From contig CAVWAP010000004.1 in the NCBI GenBank assembly GCA_963753055.1, positions 930,001 to 994,000 of the forward strand: 64,000 nt of DNA, read 5' to 3'. Shown piece by piece: positions 62,629 through 64,000 of the stretch (position 1 is the first letter of the stretch; every line of letters starts with the position of its first letter). A model generated the notes under the pieces. The model ran no database searches, was not told the DNA's origin, and saw only the letters and a list, made by a program, of their open reading frames with translations. The position numbers and the translations under genes were made by a program. This DNA is from JAUWGC01 sp963753055 (lineage in GTDB: Bacteria > Bacteroidota > Bacteroidia > Bacteroidales > B18-G4).

Positions 62629-62966
62629 TCTTTCTCCATTTCACATCCTTCAATCTGATCCTGGTACTCCTTCACCTTCTCCTTGAACATGTCTTTATGA
62701 TCAGGTGTGTCGTACTTTTTCTGTAACGGACCTGCCTTCTCTTTCCATATTGCTTTCAGGGAATCGGCAAGGTGCTGCTGGTTGGTAATGGTGGTGTCTG
62801 CCTTGATGGTCTTGAGCTGCTTCATCAACTCACACTTCATCTCAGTAAAGGCTTTGGCGTCCTCATCCAGTTGCTTCTTGAAGGCTTCTTCAGAATTGAC
62901 ACAACTGATTAAAAAAGTTACCATCAGCGCCATGGCAATAAAAGTGATACTTGTTAAACGTTTCAT
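62619..62966 (-). CDS. Small lipoprotein
   Basis: 115 residues with a lipobox (LMVTFLISC). The rest is charged and helical (FKKQLDEDAKAFTEMKCELM). No family recognised. It is followed upstream by a similar small lipoprotein gene on the same strand, so the two may be co-transcribed. Its last codons run into the TCTCTTC repeat. Confidence 0.8.
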   Translation of the reverse strand: MKRLTSITFIAMALMVTFLISCVNSEEAFKKQLDEDAKAFTEMKCELMKQLKTIKADTTITNQQHLADSLKAIWKEKAGPLQKKYDTPDHKDMFKEKVKEYQDQIEGCEMEKEKR

Positions 62967-62990
62967 ATTTCCTGGTTTTATGGTTTGTGA

Positions 62991-63422
62991 CTATTGACCT
63001 TCGTTCTTTTTGGGTGAATAACCCTTGCATTCTTCAAGACCCAGCTTTGCGCTCTCAATAGCGGCCTCAAACTGCTGCTTGATGGCCGGGTCCTTGCCAT
63101 ACCTGGCATCCATCTCAGCTCTTACCTTATTCCGCTGAGTTATGAGATTCTCCGCCTTCTTTTGATAAAACTCCGACTCCGGCCTTCTTTCAGCATCTTT
63201 CTTTGCTGTCCTTGCAATGCAACTGGCCCTGGCCATAGTAATGGCATCTGCCTCAATATTAGCAGCAAGCTCTTTCTGCTCCTCCCTGGTCATGGTGGTG
63301 CCACTGCTTGCAGTGCCGTCAGGGGCCTTGGTCGTTTCCTTGGTTTGCTTCCCGCAGGCAATGAGGAAAATCATCATGCTCGCAAGCATCAGTAAGTAAG
63401 TTGTCTTTTGTAGTCCCGGCAT
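62991..63422 (-). CDS. Small lipoprotein
   Basis: 143 residues from ATG 63422 with a lipobox (MMIFLIACGK). Thr/Lys-rich linker, then a helical region with two cysteines (ASCIAR, LEECKGYS). Layout like the neighbouring lipoprotein: one Cys early and one late in a helical bundle. Function unknown. An in-frame start at 63461 would place the signal peptide too far inside. Confidence 0.8.
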   Translation of the reverse strand: MPGLQKTTYLLMLASMMIFLIACGKQTKETTKAPDGTASSGTTMTREEQKELAANIEADAITMARASCIARTAKKDAERRPESEFYQKKAENLITQRNKVRAEMDARYGKDPAIKQQFEAAIESAKLGLEECKGYSPKKNEGQ

Positions 63423-63548
63423 AATCTGATTCTTATTATTTATCTTTATTTTCTTTAACAAATTTATGAAATTAATGTGTTTGAAACCAGCTGGCCTGAT
63501 TATGTTATTTCATATTTATAACTTAGCACACTTAAATATATTATAGGG

Positions 63549-64000
63549 ATGCTGATTGAATTTCTACTTAATGGCCTGGTCAATGGAAGCCTGATAGCGA
63601 TGGTAGCCCTTGGCTTTGCCCTGGTATATAACACAACCAGGATCTTTCATATAGCCTATGCGGCATTGTATACACTGGGAGCTTACCTTATGTTCTGGTT
63701 GCTGGAAATGAATGGCCTTCCGTTCATGCTTGCACTGATCCTGACAATCTCTATTGTCAGCCTCTCCAGCATGGCCATGGAGTACCTGGTGTATAAACCT
63801 CTTTCAATAAAAAATCGTCCACCCAACACCTTGATGATCAGTTCTATCGGGATGCTGATACTGCTGGTCAATTTCCTGGTGCTCTCCTTCGGCAACGACC
63901 CAAAGATATTTCCTCCGGATTCAATAGGACTGCCCGATCTTCGGATTGGAAATGTAACGGCAATACCGGCTGTCTTATTCATAATCAATATGAGTTTGAT
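63549..64000 (+). CDS. Branched-chain amino acid ABC transporter permease, N-terminal part
   Basis: The first 150 codons of a LivH/UrtB-type permease; the frame is open at the window end. MLIEFLLNGLVNGSLIAMVA, LGFALVYNTTRIFHIAYAAL and LGAYLMFWLLEMNG are typical, with hydrophobic segments at about 7-30, 38-52, 58-80 and 95-115. Members import branched-chain amino acids or urea with a periplasmic binding protein and LivM/F/G partners, presumably just beyond the window. Confidence 0.9.
   Translation, partial: MLIEFLLNGLVNGSLIAMVALGFALVYNTTRIFHIAYAALYTLGAYLMFWLLEMNGLPFMLALILTISIVSLSSMAMEYLVYKPLSIKNRPPNTLMISSIGMLILLVNFLVLSFGNDPKIFPPDSIGLPDLRIGNVTAIPAVLFIINMSL

Overview
The window reads as chromosome of a Bacteroidota bacterium, probably class Bacteroidia. 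Supporting signs are two secreted proteins with type IX secretion C-terminal sorting tails, a Porin_10-like outer membrane protein, a TPR/PD40/OmpA cell-envelope protein, a DUF4301 protein, -7 boxes of the form TAnnTTTG in front of many genes, few Shine-Dalgarno sequences, and a complete rRNA operon ordered 16S-tRNA-Ile-tRNA-Ala-23S-5S on the minus strand. Most genes are ordinary housekeeping genes.

Left part (1-26.7 kb): the N-terminal part of pyruvate phosphate dikinase; a small S23-type four-helix-bundle gene enclosed by inverted repeats; a two-gene saccharopine pathway for lysine breakdown; a TerB/J-domain membrane protein; a large porin; the rRNA operon; an envelope protein; an AlbA_2-domain protein; pyrBI; a cyclic-2,3-diphosphoglycerate-synthetase-like GTPase; argS; and two tandem paralogous T9SS cargo proteins bracketed by about 330-bp direct repeats rich in palindromes.

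Middle part (26.7-48.4 kb): ffh; a folD-queE-OmpA run in which the OmpA gene carries a one-base frameshift; a polyamine operon (arginine decarboxylase, agmatinase, deoxyhypusine-synthase-like enzyme); the translation cluster thrS-infC-rpmI-rplT, in which infC appears to start at AUA behind a strong Shine-Dalgarno; a sigma-54 two-component pair; pdxH; an LRR lipoprotein; DUF4301; two tRNA-Leu genes; pepE; a geranylgeranyl-reductase-like flavoprotein; and a thioredoxin-fold protein without its cysteines.

Right part (48.4-64 kb) is the accessory region. An IS110 element sits inside a dispersed GAGCG-aAGTCGAGG repeat, so its ends can be read from the split repeat, and it has room for a bridge RNA before its transposase. 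A GIY-YIG nuclease gene lies between arrays of the same repeat family. After an SDR gene comes an integrated element of about 10.4 kb (52036-62404) bounded by a 32-bp direct repeat of the 3' end of tRNA-Arg(TCT). It has an integrase next to the intact tRNA, candidate integrase arm sites at both ends, a repressor/excisionase-like pair, a minisatellite, an IS21 element that has beheaded a histidine kinase, two orphan LuxR-type response regulators, two small Cys/His-rich proteins, and a TlpA-like protein next to a Cys-rich lipoprotein. The window closes with two small lipoproteins and the start of a branched-chain amino acid permease gene.

A recurring theme is intergenic DNA packed with short tandem word repeats (period 7-9), often as inverted copies at distant sites, plus at least three palindromic element families. 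Two small genes (S23-type and GIY-YIG) sit exactly between repeat arms and may be linked to their spread.
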